Assembly (NCBI GenBank): GCA_945876035.1
Contig: CAMCMU010000016.1
Coordinates: forward strand, 22,597 to 86,596
Direction of reading: 5' to 3'
Origin: Schlesneria paludicola DSM 18645
GTDB taxonomy: Bacteria > Planctomycetota > Planctomycetia > Planctomycetales > Planctomycetaceae
DNA: 64,000 nucleotides
How positions within the stretch are numbered: the first letter of the stretch is position 1; every line of letters starts with the position of its first letter. This document shows positions 1 to 9,300 of the stretch, piece by piece. Below the pieces are notes generated by a model, which saw only the letters and a program-made list of their open reading frames with translations, was not told the origin of the DNA and did no database searches. A program made the translations under genes and the position numbers.

Positions 1-253
1 CTTTGCGGCCAATTTTGTCCCCGATATAGCCAAACACCAAGCCGCCGATTGGCCGCATCAGGAAACCTGCGGCAAACACGCCGAACGCCGCGATGAGTGA
101 GGTGTTAGGGTCATTCGAAGGAAAGAAGTGCCGACCGATGATCGGTGCGAAATAGCCGTAAACGGCGAAGTCGTACCATTCCATTATGTTCCCGACAAGG
201 CCCGCCAAAAACGTCCGACGGCGTAAGGCGATGACCTGTTTTTCTTCCATCAT
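1..253 (-). CDS. MHS-family MFS transporter, N-terminal fragment (cut by window edge)
   Basis: Reading the minus strand from the ATG at 253 gives an open frame to the window edge beginning MMEEKQVIALRRR. It is followed by the block GNIMEWYDFAVYGYFAP, typical of the start of metabolite:H+ symporters related to ProP, KgtP and ShiA. A second block (AAGFLMRPIGGLVFGYIGDK) covers the loop between TM2 and TM3 with its G-x-x-GDxxGRK-like motif. This is the first 84 or so residues of a protein that should be about 430 long. A second in-frame ATG lies one codon later. Family knowledge predicts a 12-TM inner-membrane symporter for an organic acid or betaine; the substrate cannot be read from this fragment. 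Confidence 0.85.
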   Translation of the reverse strand, partial: MMEEKQVIALRRRTFLAGLVGNIMEWYDFAVYGYFAPIIGRHFFPSNDPNTSLIAAFGVFAAGFLMRPIGGLVFGYIGDKIGRK

Positions 254-871
254 GTCACCCAATATTCCTGCAGATAATCTTGTCCCCGTCGGCCGTTGGC
301 AATGGCTCTACCCAATAGCGAGATACGATTATCGGGCCGGCTCCACGGAAATCGCAAGCTCGAATGAAGGCAAGAGTGTCGTTGGCTCCGGATTCCGATG
401 ACATCTTTCGGTCAATCGCGTAGCCTAGGCGACTGCAACGAAATTGGGATGGAACACTGCAGCATCGATTTTGGGAGCAGTGCATTCGTGGGCGATCAGA
501 CCAAGCCCCTCAACCTTTCTAGATGCCCGTGCGGATCTAGAAAAGTAACCGCGACGAGCTTGATCTGCTCAAGACATTTGGCATGTCGTAAAGACGGGTC
601 TCAGCGTCCGCCGCCGTTTGCATTGGCGAAAACAACGGCCACCGGTTTGTTGCAACAACGGCCACGGCGGCGGACCGCGGTACAGCAGAATTTTCCTCAC
701 GTTCGGATGCCGACCGTTAGCGGTTGAGTCCGGTCGACAGGTTCGGCCTTCTTTTCTAGGAGTCGCCTTCCTAAGAGCCTGTTGAACAAGGCACTGAGGG
801 AGGACGGAAACAACACCCCGCAGATCCATCAAAAACTGATGAGTGCGCAGCTTGACTCCGTTTGATTTCCC
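254..871. other. Intergenic stretch, no gene recognised
   Basis: About 620 bases between the transporter start and the decayed carbonic-anhydrase-like gene. The short open frames here show no recognisable domain, good start site or family motif. I see no RNA gene or clear repeat. Confidence 0.5.
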
Positions 872-1290
872 CTAGGTAGCAATTTCCCGCTCCAACATGT
901 CCTCGTAGTAAATGTGGCACTTTTCCTCGGCCTCCCTCTCCGCGTCCGAGTCGCCAAACTCATCTCGGATATGAAAACATGTGCCGTAAGCCCCTCAACA
1001 GCGATGTTCCAGGACGTAGACATCTTCGATTTGGTGAAGTTCGATAGCCGCTTTGAGGTGATCCTCGAAGGTTTTTTCCAGTGACTGTAATCGACGGGAT
1101 TTCCGTTGCCGTCCTTGGCTCCCGGGGCACCGAGGGCCGCACCTGCAAAAACAATGTATCATAACCTTTTTCCAAATTGTCGTGTCTCATGAAATGCACG
1201 ATGTCGTCGCGCAGACGAAAATCCATGCAACTCAGCCGAAGGACCTTTCCGCGTGGAGGCGCGATTATGACATGTCGTGTCCCGAAGTCA
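872..1290 (-). pseudogene. Decayed beta-carbonic-anhydrase-like gene
   Basis: Three minus-strand reading frames join into one recognisable protein. Frame one (about 1244 down to 1150) reads VLRLSCMDFRLRDDIVHF, with the Cys-x-Asp-x-Arg zinc/dyad motif of beta-carbonic anhydrases. Frame two (about 1150 to 1080) reads AGAALGAPGAKDGNGNPVD. Frame three (about 1078 to 872) reads TFEDHLKAAIELHQIEDVYV, then LEHR-C, an in-frame TGA at 995-997, then GAYGTCFHIRDEFG, and stops at 872. The second zinc motif should be His-x-x-Cys, but one codon is missing and a stop follows it. Two frameshifts plus a stop make a working product unlikely unless all are sequencing errors. The family assignment rests on these motifs only; the true start is not identifiable. 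Confidence 0.65.
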
Positions 1291-2243
1291 GACGCATCAT
1301 CGTCATTCTCATTGTTTCCGCGAGTCACCCTTCGGCGGCAGAACGATCGCACTCGTCGAGACTCGATCATTGACCTCTCGTTGGAAATGCTCGACGTTGC
1401 GACTTTCGGGCATTGATTTGTTTGACCGCCGATTATTGAAAGTCAGAGCGTAAATCATTCGATTCACCTTGAAACAACCCTCAGATCATTGAGGCGGAAA
1501 ATTTTCAAGACCACCGATTTGGCTTTTTGGGGAGCCCTCATATGGCGGCACGAGCCATGAATCGGAGGAATCATGACTGACCGTAAACGACTTCTAGATC
1601 GATCCGCTACATCGGCCATGGGCCTGGCGATCCTTCGCATGGACAGTCCTTGTGTCTCCTGATCCAGGGGAAATAAGTGGTGATTCTCAGGGCATTACGA
1701 GGCGAGATTTTCCAGAGTGTATTCCTTGTATCTACGTCTGGACCTCATCGATTCCGTCGATCTCTCTGATTGATTTTTCGGGCGTGTTGATCGACAACGC
1801 GCAACTCACAAGCCGTTGAAGCGGTAACAGTTGTCTACAAGGATCGAGACGGTCTGACCCGAAAAATGGGGAGGGGATCGGGGGGGGGCATCTGGCGTCG
1901 GGATCGAATTGCACTACCGGTTTCGTATCCTCGGCGAATGCGGTCGGAGCTGTTGAAGATAGCGACGGGCAAAACTGTTTCTCCCCGTTGCTGCGAGTCG
2001 GTCATCGGGAGAAGGGATTGGACCGCGTGACCTGTACAAGAGATACTCGCCCTTTGAAATTGTTGGACGAATACTTTTTTTTGGGCGGATAAAGGGGCAC
2101 AATCGTGCATTGCGTGACTCGCCGATTCCGCGAGTCACATTCGTGGTTTGCAACGCCGGAATGTTCCACAGAGGATTGCCGCAGTCACCGAGAAATGTCC
2201 ACTCACGTTCGGTGGATCGATATCTCGAACGGAGGGACGCGCC
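1291..2243. other. Intergenic stretch, no gene recognised
   Basis: Roughly 950 bases. The only notable items are a GGAGGAATC site in front of a 29-codon frame at 1573 with no recognisable product, and a run of nine G at about 1879. No RNA gene or mobile element is visible. Confidence 0.45.
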
Positions 2244-2444
2244 ATGAGCGACGACTGGGACGACGACGGCTATATCGACTGCCCCTTTTGTGGCAAAACC
2301 ATGCTTGAAGATGCCGAGTACTGTCCGTCGTGTGATCGTTGGTTGACCAGTGAGGGCTTGCCGAAACAGGATCCGCCACTGTGGATCATCATTGGCATCG
2401 TGCTCTGTTTGGGGATCACTCTGACGTGGATTCTGAGTCCGTGA
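2244..2444 (+). CDS. Small zinc-ribbon protein with one C-terminal membrane helix
   Basis: 66 residues from the ATG at 2244, which has a GGAGGG site at 2231-2236 with good spacing; longer in-frame starts upstream lack this. Residues 1-10 are very acidic (MSDDWDDDGY). Two CxxC pairs follow (CPFCGK and CPSC, near residues 13-32), the layout of a zinc-ribbon or double-CxxC knuckle. The last 20 or so residues (LWIIIGIVLCLGITLTWIL) form a single hydrophobic helix ending at the C-terminus, so the ribbon is probably cytoplasmic and tail-anchored. Function unknown. It runs convergently towards the cytochrome gene at 2469. Confidence 0.7.
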   Translation: MSDDWDDDGYIDCPFCGKTMLEDAEYCPSCDRWLTSEGLPKQDPPLWIIIGIVLCLGITLTWILSP

Positions 2445-2468
2445 AGGGTGGTAGGATGACACGGACTC

Positions 2469-3872
2469 TTACAGCGTCTTGAGGTACTCCAGCAACGCCC
2501 GCTTCTGCTCGTCGTCCAACTTATTGGGAAACGTGTGGCCCGCAGGGCTCTTGCCGGGAAGTGTTGTGTCAAAATAACGGCGGCGATGCGCCGCGGACTT
2601 CACGGTTGAGGGGACTTTGTCGAAGGTCTTGATCTCCAGTCCTACATTCTGTCTGTCGTACCCGTCTTCGGTTCGCTTCCAGACGATGGGACGAGCGTCC
2701 GGATAGAGAACGTGCCACAGTGTGGGAACCGATCCGTTGTGAAAATACGGGGCACTGGCCCAAATCCCATCGAGGGGCGGGGCCACGTATCCGACGGGAT
2801 CGAGATCGACGAGGTCCGCGCCAAACCGGCTGATCCAACCGTCCTTGACCCACTGGAGATGTTCCCGAGTCAGCGACCGAAAACGCAGTGGATCGGTTCC
2901 CACGTCCTGCAGATCAATCGTTACCTGATCGTACTTGCTTTCGGAGCCGTAGCTCCCGTGGCAGCGGGCACAGTGACTGAAGAAGACGGGTTCGCCGATG
3001 GAGGCGAGTTCGCGGTCGATCTGGAACGGATACCTTGGTGGTTCGAGCGACTCGATCCAGGCCAGAATATCGGCGAACTGAGGTTCCCACTCGGTGAGCG
3101 TTGCGAGGGAGACTCTTGGCAATAAGAGGAACTGCATCAGGGGTCGAGGCGTCTTGGGAGCGTGACCGTCCGCATAGAGAGATCTCTTCTTACGGACGTT
3201 CCAGAATGGTGGCGCATCGAGATCATGATGGATCAGCGGCGGGAGTTTGCGGTTGGTGTCCACGCTCATGTCAGGATTGCGGTACGTTCCCAGGACGACT
3301 CCAAAAATGACGGCATTTGTGGTCCCATCGGTTGTACTGAGCGGAAGCTGTAACGTCGCCAAATCCAGATGCGAGAGCTTCTTTCGTTGTTGCAGTTTGA
3401 TCAATCGGACGTCCTCCGTCAGTGTCTGCAACGCGATATGAGAATTCGGCAGACCCGGGATTACGTGTCCTGCGACCTTGCCTCCGTGACAGGCCAAGCA
3501 GTTCATGGTCCACGTTCCTTGCTCATCAAGAACGTATCCGAGCGGCTTCGATTGATGTGTGCTGCGGCCCTGTTCCGCCGCGTCCTGTCCAGCCTCCGCT
3601 GTGTCCGTGATCAGGCCGTAATACGAAAATGTCAACCGGCGTCGCATCGCGGCGTCTGCTTGTCCGGCCGCCGACCGTTCCGGTTCGGGCCATGTTGTCC
3701 AAAGTTTTCCGAGGACCTCCTCATCGAAATCCGGGGGCAGAAATGGATGCGTCCGTAGCGCGCGAAATCCTCGCGCGGCGGGCGACTGATTCTCAGCCAG
3801 CGACAACGCGTCTGCTGAGAGTAACAGCAAGCACGTCGAGAAGAGCAACACGGAACGCGACGGGAGTGACAC
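2469..3872 (-). CDS. Secreted di-haem cytochrome c
   Basis: About 467 residues. I prefer the GTG at 3872 because AAGGTGG sits five bases before it; an in-frame GTG at 3881 is the alternative. The N-terminus (SLPSRSVLLFSTCLLLLSAD) is a signal peptide. Two haem motifs are visible, CLACH near residue 125 and CARCH near residue 301, followed by HNGSVPTLWHVL, a motif shared with cytochrome c peroxidase/MauG-like and c-type electron-transfer domains. The CxxCH spacing and C-terminal ending (DDEQKRALLEYLKTL) fit the c-type cytochrome fold. Probable role is periplasmic electron transfer or oxidation; whether it is a peroxidase cannot be decided. No operon partner is obvious. Confidence 0.8.
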   Translation of the reverse strand: MSLPSRSVLLFSTCLLLLSADALSLAENQSPAARGFRALRTHPFLPPDFDEEVLGKLWTTWPEPERSAAGQADAAMRRRLTFSYYGLITDTAEAGQDAAEQGRSTHQSKPLGYVLDEQGTWTMNCLACHGGKVAGHVIPGLPNSHIALQTLTEDVRLIKLQQRKKLSHLDLATLQLPLSTTDGTTNAVIFGVVLGTYRNPDMSVDTNRKLPPLIHHDLDAPPFWNVRKKRSLYADGHAPKTPRPLMQFLLLPRVSLATLTEWEPQFADILAWIESLEPPRYPFQIDRELASIGEPVFFSHCARCHGSYGSESKYDQVTIDLQDVGTDPLRFRSLTREHLQWVKDGWISRFGADLVDLDPVGYVAPPLDGIWASAPYFHNGSVPTLWHVLYPDARPIVWKRTEDGYDRQNVGLEIKTFDKVPSTVKSAAHRRRYFDTTLPGKSPAGHTFPNKLDDEQKRALLEYLKTL

Positions 3873-4073
3873 GAATTCCACCTTCGAAGGATCCGCCAGA
3901 TTTCAATGACCGCCGGATTCTAGTCGAGACACCGAGGCAGGCGAGTGGAATGTACACTCGAAAACGCGGATGGGCGACTTGAGGTGCAGATCCCGCTAGA
4001 CTCTGGGCACGTGCCGATGTCCTCCACAACACGGGACCGATTCCATGTTCCTTGAACGTGAGCCCGAATTGCC

Positions 4074-6044
4074 GTGAATCCGATCCGAGATGTTGAACCG
4101 ACTCGTTACGAATTGACGCTCCTCCGGGCGTTGGCTCGGGAGTTCCCGAACATCGATTCGGCATTCGCTGAGATCGCGCGGTTGTCGGCGGTACTCACGC
4201 TCCCGAAGGGGACCGTACACGTCATCAGTGACATTCACGGTGAAGACAAAAAGCTGCGACACGTCATCAACAATGCTTCGGGAACGCTGCGACCACTGGT
4301 CGAACGCCTGTTTCAGCAGCGAATGGAACCTTCGCAGTTCCAAGAGTTCCTGACGCTGATCTTCTATCCGGCCGAGGTCACGCAGCGGCTGCAGACGACT
4401 CTGACCGATCGCGAGGAACTGCGCACCTTCGCGCGGCGGACGCTGCGGCACCAGTTCGAGTTGGTGCGAGTTCTCGCATCACGCTACAGCCTGAAACGTA
4501 CGATGCAGGTCTTTCCTCGGGAGTACACGGATCTGTTCTCCGAGATTCTGCATGAGCGGTTTAATGAACGCGGCCACGAGTTCGTTGAGGCGATCGTCGA
4601 TGAGTTGCTGTCGCGTGGCCGAGCTTTGTATCTGATTCACATCACAGGCCGACTCATCCGTAACCTTGCGATTTACGAACTGATTATCGGCGGCGACTGC
4701 TGGGATCGTGGTTCACGAGGCGACCGTGTCGTCGACTACCTGCGGAACCAGCCAAACGTCTCGTTCATCTGGGGCAACCACGATATGGCCTGGCTCGGTG
4801 CCGGGTTGGGGCATGAGGCCTTGATCTGCCAAGTGCTGCGCGTCTCGCTGCGATACCGTTGTCTCGGTCAACTTGACGAGGGCTACAGTATCCCGCTCAC
4901 ACCACTAGAACATCTGGTCCGCACGGTCTACGCTGACGATCCGGCGGTCCACTTCCAGCCGAAGCATGGCGGGATGCGTGAGGATCTAATCGTGGCTCGG
5001 ATGCAAAAGGCGGCAGCCATCATGCAATTTAAGGCTGAAGGGCAGATGCTGCTGCGGCATCCGGAATGGGAGCAGGAGCACCGTCGTCTGCTTCACCGGA
5101 TCGATCATACCCACGGGACGATTGCCGTCGATGGGGTGACGTATCTCTTACAAGACCGCCTGTTCCCGACGATCGACCCAGCCGATCCGTACAAGTTCTC
5201 GCCCGAAGAACAGGTGTGTCTAGAGCGGTTGAAGCACTCGTTTACTCATAGTCAAAAGCTTGGAGAGCACTTGCGGCACATTGTCAGTAACGGCTCGATG
5301 TATCTGCGACGAGACGACCATCTGATCTTTCACGGCTGCGTTCCCTGTGATCCGCGTGGCGAGTTTCTACCGATGGTGATTGAGGGCGAACCATTCAGCG
5401 GCCGGGCGATGTTCGATGCCATCGAGCGGGTGGTCATCCGGGCGATGGAGACGCGGCAGGAGCAGGACCTCGATCTGCTGTGGTACTTGTGGAGCGGGCC
5501 ACGTTCGCCCCTGTTCGGGAAGGACCGCATCGCAACGCTCGAACGCGACTTCATCAACGACAAAACCACACACCACGAGACCAAAGATCCGTACTTCGCC
5601 CTGATCCACGAGCCGTGGTTCTGCGAAAAGGTGCTCCACGAGTTCGGCGTCGATCCCGCCCGTGGACTGATCGTCAACGGCCATGTCCCCGTAAAAATCG
5701 AGGAGGGTGAATCGCCGATGAAACGCAGTGGAAAGGCGATCACGATCGACGGAGCGTTCTCGGAAGCCTACGGTGATCACGGCTTCACGTTGGTCCTCGA
5801 ATCCGGCCGAACGGTGCTCGCCAAACATCATCACTTCGAGTCGGTCGATGCCGCCGTACGAAACGGATTGGACATCGTCCCCAGCATCACCGTCGTCCGC
5901 GAATGGGACCCTCCGCGCCGCATGGCCGATACGGAACGCGGCGACCAGTTCCGCTGTGATATCACCACGCTCGAACGCCTGATCGAACACTATTGCAACA
6001 ACGACCTGCGTCAGGATGATTGGAGACAGACCGGTCCGTCGTGA
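4074..6044 (+). CDS. fbp: Fructose-1,6-bisphosphatase class III
   Basis: 656 residues, the usual size of class III (Firmicutes-type) FBPases, which hydrolyse fructose-1,6-bisphosphate to fructose-6-phosphate in gluconeogenesis. The metallophosphatase motifs appear in order: SDIHGE (residues about 52-57), GGDCWDRGSRGD (about 205-216) and WGNHDMAW (about 232-239). Late His-containing blocks (HGCVPCDPRGEF and VNGHVPVKIEEGESP) are also typical of the family. The start is GTG at 4074; residues 13-48 already match the family N-terminus (LLRALAREFPNI, LTLPKGTVHV), so no upstream extension is needed. The gene stands alone, with a hairpin about 130 bases downstream. Confidence 0.93.
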   Translation: MNPIRDVEPTRYELTLLRALAREFPNIDSAFAEIARLSAVLTLPKGTVHVISDIHGEDKKLRHVINNASGTLRPLVERLFQQRMEPSQFQEFLTLIFYPAEVTQRLQTTLTDREELRTFARRTLRHQFELVRVLASRYSLKRTMQVFPREYTDLFSEILHERFNERGHEFVEAIVDELLSRGRALYLIHITGRLIRNLAIYELIIGGDCWDRGSRGDRVVDYLRNQPNVSFIWGNHDMAWLGAGLGHEALICQVLRVSLRYRCLGQLDEGYSIPLTPLEHLVRTVYADDPAVHFQPKHGGMREDLIVARMQKAAAIMQFKAEGQMLLRHPEWEQEHRRLLHRIDHTHGTIAVDGVTYLLQDRLFPTIDPADPYKFSPEEQVCLERLKHSFTHSQKLGEHLRHIVSNGSMYLRRDDHLIFHGCVPCDPRGEFLPMVIEGEPFSGRAMFDAIERVVIRAMETRQEQDLDLLWYLWSGPRSPLFGKDRIATLERDFINDKTTHHETKDPYFALIHEPWFCEKVLHEFGVDPARGLIVNGHVPVKIEEGESPMKRSGKAITIDGAFSEAYGDHGFTLVLESGRTVLAKHHHFESVDAAVRNGLDIVPSITVVREWDPPRRMADTERGDQFRCDITTLERLIEHYCNNDLRQDDWRQTGPS

Positions 6045-6696
6045 GCGACATCGGGGGCCCCGAGGAGGGCTGATTGGAATGCGTCAGACTAGCACATGGG
6101 GCAGGCGTAGAGCGGGTCAATACGACCTCGCGGCAGGCATTGAGACTTTCGGCCGCCGTTTGAATGTCCACCGAGAGGCCGGCCGGTCACACGCTTTTCG
6201 GTGACCGGACGGCCTCTTCATTACCGATCCTCAGAATAAAAGCGGTCGACGTCGTTTCAAATCATTGCGGTCCGCGATTCGCGTCTCATGATTGAGCCCC
6301 TCGATGGATTTTCCGCCTGCTCTCCGGATCGGATAGGACACGAGTTTAGGCCCGTGAAGCGATTGCTCGTCGCCATCAAAACTAGACTCTGGGGTGGTCG
6401 CCTTCTCGTCGTTTTCGAGGCCGGGTGGCGGCTGCCCACTAATTCTCGGTAGCATGTCGCGACCAGAGTCTGAGAGCCAATTTCCATCAGGGTTCACGCC
6501 ACTCGGTCAAACAGTATCGGAACAGGCGGGCCCTCGAAAATCTCGCAACACGAAGCACGCAATAACTCCGCAAGATCAGACTCAGTCGTAGGAAATCGGG
6601 TCTATTTCGACAGAGTGAGCGATCCCTTGTTTCTCCATACATGGCCAACACACTTCGACTCGTCCACTTTCCGGAAACACAGAAATTTTCAAAAAA
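6045..6696. other. Intergenic stretch with one strong hairpin
   Basis: About 650 bases between fbp and the flavocytochrome. Apart from the hairpin at 6175-6216, the frames here have no recognisable product. Confidence 0.5.
6175..6216 (+). terminator. Hairpin downstream of fbp, possible terminator
   Basis: A 16-base arm at 6175-6190 (GAGGCCGGCCGGTCAC) pairs with 6201-6216 (GTGACCGGACGGCCTC) with one mismatch, around a 10-base loop. It lies about 130 bases after the fbp stop. The tail is TTCATT, not a T run, so intrinsic termination is plausible but not certain. Confidence 0.5.
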
Positions 6697-8553
6697 ATGT
6701 GTGTTCGCCTCACACGCCGAAAAATGGCTCTCAGCCGCCTGCAGCTGACCGTTGCCTTGTTGGCCCTGTGCCTGCCGCTGCCTGGCTGCTTCCGAGCGAA
6801 AGACTCGAATGCGATGGCCACGGGAGACAAGGCATCGTCATCGACCACGGAGCGTGCGATCGGCGATTCTGAGCAATCAGCAACAGTCCACTCCGCGGAT
6901 GTGATCATCGTCGGTGCCGGGATTTCGGGATTGTCAGCAGCACTGGAGCTCGGACGAGGTGGAGCCAACGTCACTGTGGTTGATATGTCGTCCGTATTCG
7001 GTGGACATGCCGTGATGTCTCAGGGGGCGATCAGCATTGTGGCGACACCCGCTCAGGCTGCGGCAGGTATTCAGGATTCGCCGCAACTGGCGTTTCAGGA
7101 TTTTCACAATTGGGGTGGTGATCCGGACTCGGACTGGGTGCGGTATTACGTCGAGAATTCCCGCGGCGAGATCTACGACTGGTTGGCCGAACTGGGTGTG
7201 CATTTCTCTGAAGTGTTGGCTTCTTCTGGCAACTCGGTCGCACGGGAACATCAGCCGCTGGGACGTGGGATCGGACTGGTGACTCCGATCTATCGGGCAT
7301 GCCTCGAACTAGACACGATTGACTTCACTTGGAATAGCAAAGTCGAACAACTTGTGACAGAAGCGGGTCGTGTGGTCGGAGTCCTGATTCGCGACATGCG
7401 GACTGGAAATGAACGGGAGTTGCGTGGTCGGGCGGTCGTGCTGGCGACGGGCGGGTTTCAAAGCAACCTGGACATGGTGCGAGAATTCTGGCCTGCCGAG
7501 TTTCGTTTTCCCGAACGGATTCTGGCCGGTTCCGGGATGAATTCCGTGGGGCATGGTCATCACCTCGCTCAGGCCGTCGGCGGCGATCTCGTTCACATGG
7601 ATTACCAGTGGAATTACTTTACGGGCCTGCCAGATCCGCGTTATCCTGGCAGCAATCGGGGGCTGAATGCGACAAACCTGTACGGTATTCTGGTGAATTC
7701 TGAAGCCAAACGTTTCGCAAACTTCCATGGCTGGGCTAAGGAGGTCATGCCCCTGTTCCTCAAGCAAAAGCAGATCACCGTCTGGTGCATTTTTGATGAG
7801 GCCAGCAAACCCTTCTTCAATGTCTCGGGATCGGACTGGGGCGACTTCAAAAAAATTGACACGCTGATCCTACAAAATCCGGATCTGGTCAGCCGAGCGG
7901 AGACTCTCGAACAACTGGCAGAAAAAGCAGGCCTACCAGCAAAAAGCTTGGTCGAGACAGTGACGCGTTACAACGAACTGGTGGAGCAGGGCGACGACCG
8001 TGATTTCGGTCGCTTTGGTCCAGGAAAGTCGGCATTTTCAAACAGTGCTTCACCACGGATCGCCATGCCTCCGTTTTACGCCATGCAAACATTTGCCCTG
8101 ACTCGCAAGAGCATGGGTGGCGTGGCGATAGACCGACAAACTCGAGTTCTCGATACGCGGAAGCAACCCATTCCTGGACTGTATGCAGTGGGTGAATTGG
8201 CCGGCTTGGCCGGCATCAACGGCAAGGCGGCTTTAGAGGGAACATTTCTAGGTCCCTGTATTATGATGGGCCGCGTGGCCGCGCGATCTCTGTTGACAGA
8301 ACTTTCCATACCACCTCAACAGACCGCCAACGCCGCTTTGCGTTGCGTGGATTGTCACGACATCCCCGACCTGCTCTCCAAGCCGCGACCTGGCTATTGG
8401 CACTTCGAAAAAGTTCATCGGGTTACCGAAGAACGGAACCTCGACTGTCGGCATTGCCACAGCGATCTGACACCGTATCGAGTGGAATACCATACGATCG
8501 ACCGTCAGTCGTTGAATGCGAGTTGTGTTGCGTGCCACGTGGCGCAGGAATGA
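6697..8553 (+). CDS. Lipoprotein flavocytochrome c: fumarate-reductase-like flavoprotein with C-terminal tri-haem domain
   Basis: 618 residues. The N-terminus carries a lipoprotein signal (LLALCLPLPGC, Cys31), so the protein should be exported and lipid-anchored. An FAD Rossmann motif (VGAGISGLSAALE) lies at residues 72-84. The body follows the FAD-dependent fumarate reductase/flavocytochrome c family, including VLATGGFQSN and, near the end, GLYAVGELAGLAGINGKAAL. The last 70 residues carry three haem motifs: CVDCH (about 550), CRHCH (about 584) and CVACH (about 610). In Shewanella-type flavocytochromes the haem domain is N-terminal, so the order is reversed here. ATG 6724 is an alternative start. 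Probable role is a periplasmic reductase or dehydrogenase fed electrons through its own haems; substrate unknown. Confidence 0.85.
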   Translation: MCVRLTRRKMALSRLQLTVALLALCLPLPGCFRAKDSNAMATGDKASSSTTERAIGDSEQSATVHSADVIIVGAGISGLSAALELGRGGANVTVVDMSSVFGGHAVMSQGAISIVATPAQAAAGIQDSPQLAFQDFHNWGGDPDSDWVRYYVENSRGEIYDWLAELGVHFSEVLASSGNSVAREHQPLGRGIGLVTPIYRACLELDTIDFTWNSKVEQLVTEAGRVVGVLIRDMRTGNERELRGRAVVLATGGFQSNLDMVREFWPAEFRFPERILAGSGMNSVGHGHHLAQAVGGDLVHMDYQWNYFTGLPDPRYPGSNRGLNATNLYGILVNSEAKRFANFHGWAKEVMPLFLKQKQITVWCIFDEASKPFFNVSGSDWGDFKKIDTLILQNPDLVSRAETLEQLAEKAGLPAKSLVETVTRYNELVEQGDDRDFGRFGPGKSAFSNSASPRIAMPPFYAMQTFALTRKSMGGVAIDRQTRVLDTRKQPIPGLYAVGELAGLAGINGKAALEGTFLGPCIMMGRVAARSLLTELSIPPQQTANAALRCVDCHDIPDLLSKPRPGYWHFEKVHRVTEERNLDCRHCHSDLTPYRVEYHTIDRQSLNASCVACHVAQE

Positions 8554-8872
8554 TCTGGGATCCCGTGAGATCTTGGCACCTGACCACCAATGGTGCAGAG
8601 AGTCTCGCCGAGTTCTGCTGGCACGAGTGACGTCCCAAGACGCTTTGTGAAGGGCTTGGCGATCGCCGAAAAACACGTCATTGGTCAACAACATCACGAT
8701 GGGAATCAGGTCATCGACCGCTCGGATGGACTTTTGATGAGCCTGTGACAGGTTGCTTCGTCGTCGGTTGGAAGCTCTGTGTTTTATCCTCGAGGCAAGG
8801 ACAGCAAGCGATCGTCTTCGGCCGCAACAATCCCACAGCGTCACCAAAGTCCCCGCCGCTGAATAACTCCAG
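8554..8872. other. Intergenic stretch, no gene recognised
   Basis: About 320 bases between the flavocytochrome stop and the end of the decayed SGNH gene. A minus-strand frame extends through it but matches nothing I know and overlaps the flavocytochrome, so I do not call it. Confidence 0.4.
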
Positions 8873-9300
8873 TCACCGTTTGGAAACTACTGTGGGAGAA
8901 GACGACTTTGCTTCTATTGGTTTGGAGGTCATTCCGAAAACACGGAGCATGTTCGGCGTGATGACATTCGTGCAACCCGCGGCGTTTGGATGAATCCCAT
9001 CGGGGAACAGACTCGAAAAATTGTTTTGGGTCGGCTTTCAAACTCTTTGACTCGTGGGGGTCATGATCGATGAGTGTCAAGTGGCGCTCAGTCGCAATGT
9101 CTCGATACATCTGGTTGTACGCCTCAAATTCCGGTCGCGCCGTCAAGTGAACTCCTGTTGGCGGATTCATCACCATCGGAATCATGTCGCAAGACGTGTT
9201 GGCCAGAATCAGACGATCGACCATGATTACCAGATTCGAACGCGTTTGTGACACGGGCATCGAGGTTCTCCGATCCCCACTGTGACCACATCTTTGATTG
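8873..9300 (-). pseudogene. Decayed SGNH/GDSL-type esterase
   Basis: Minus-strand frames join into the C-terminal half of an SGNH hydrolase. One frame reads VMNPPTGVHLTARPEFEAYN, continuing QMYRDIATERHLTLIDHDP and ending ADPKQFFESVP. A one-base slip near 9010 then moves the match to the next frame, which reads DGIHPNAAGCTNVITPNMLR and stops at 8873. The D-x-x-H-P block is the catalytic Asp/His motif of the family. Upstream of about 9300 the frame is lost, and the GDS nucleophile block cannot be found, so the N-terminal half appears missing or scrambled. The identification comes from the conserved blocks only. Confidence 0.6.

Noticed and set aside
775..800. AGCCTGTTGAACAAGGC-like sequence, partly echoed at 30360-30380, possible transposon end
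   Set aside because: Only a short similarity, no terminal inverted repeat partner and no transposase nearby.
1573..1662. 29-codon frame with a near-perfect GGAGGAATC site
   Set aside because: No family match, no conserved neighbours; too short to support without expression or homology evidence.
8248..8847. Minus-strand 199-codon frame
   Set aside because: Its first part overlaps the haem-motif end of the flavocytochrome, and the rest has no recognisable domain.
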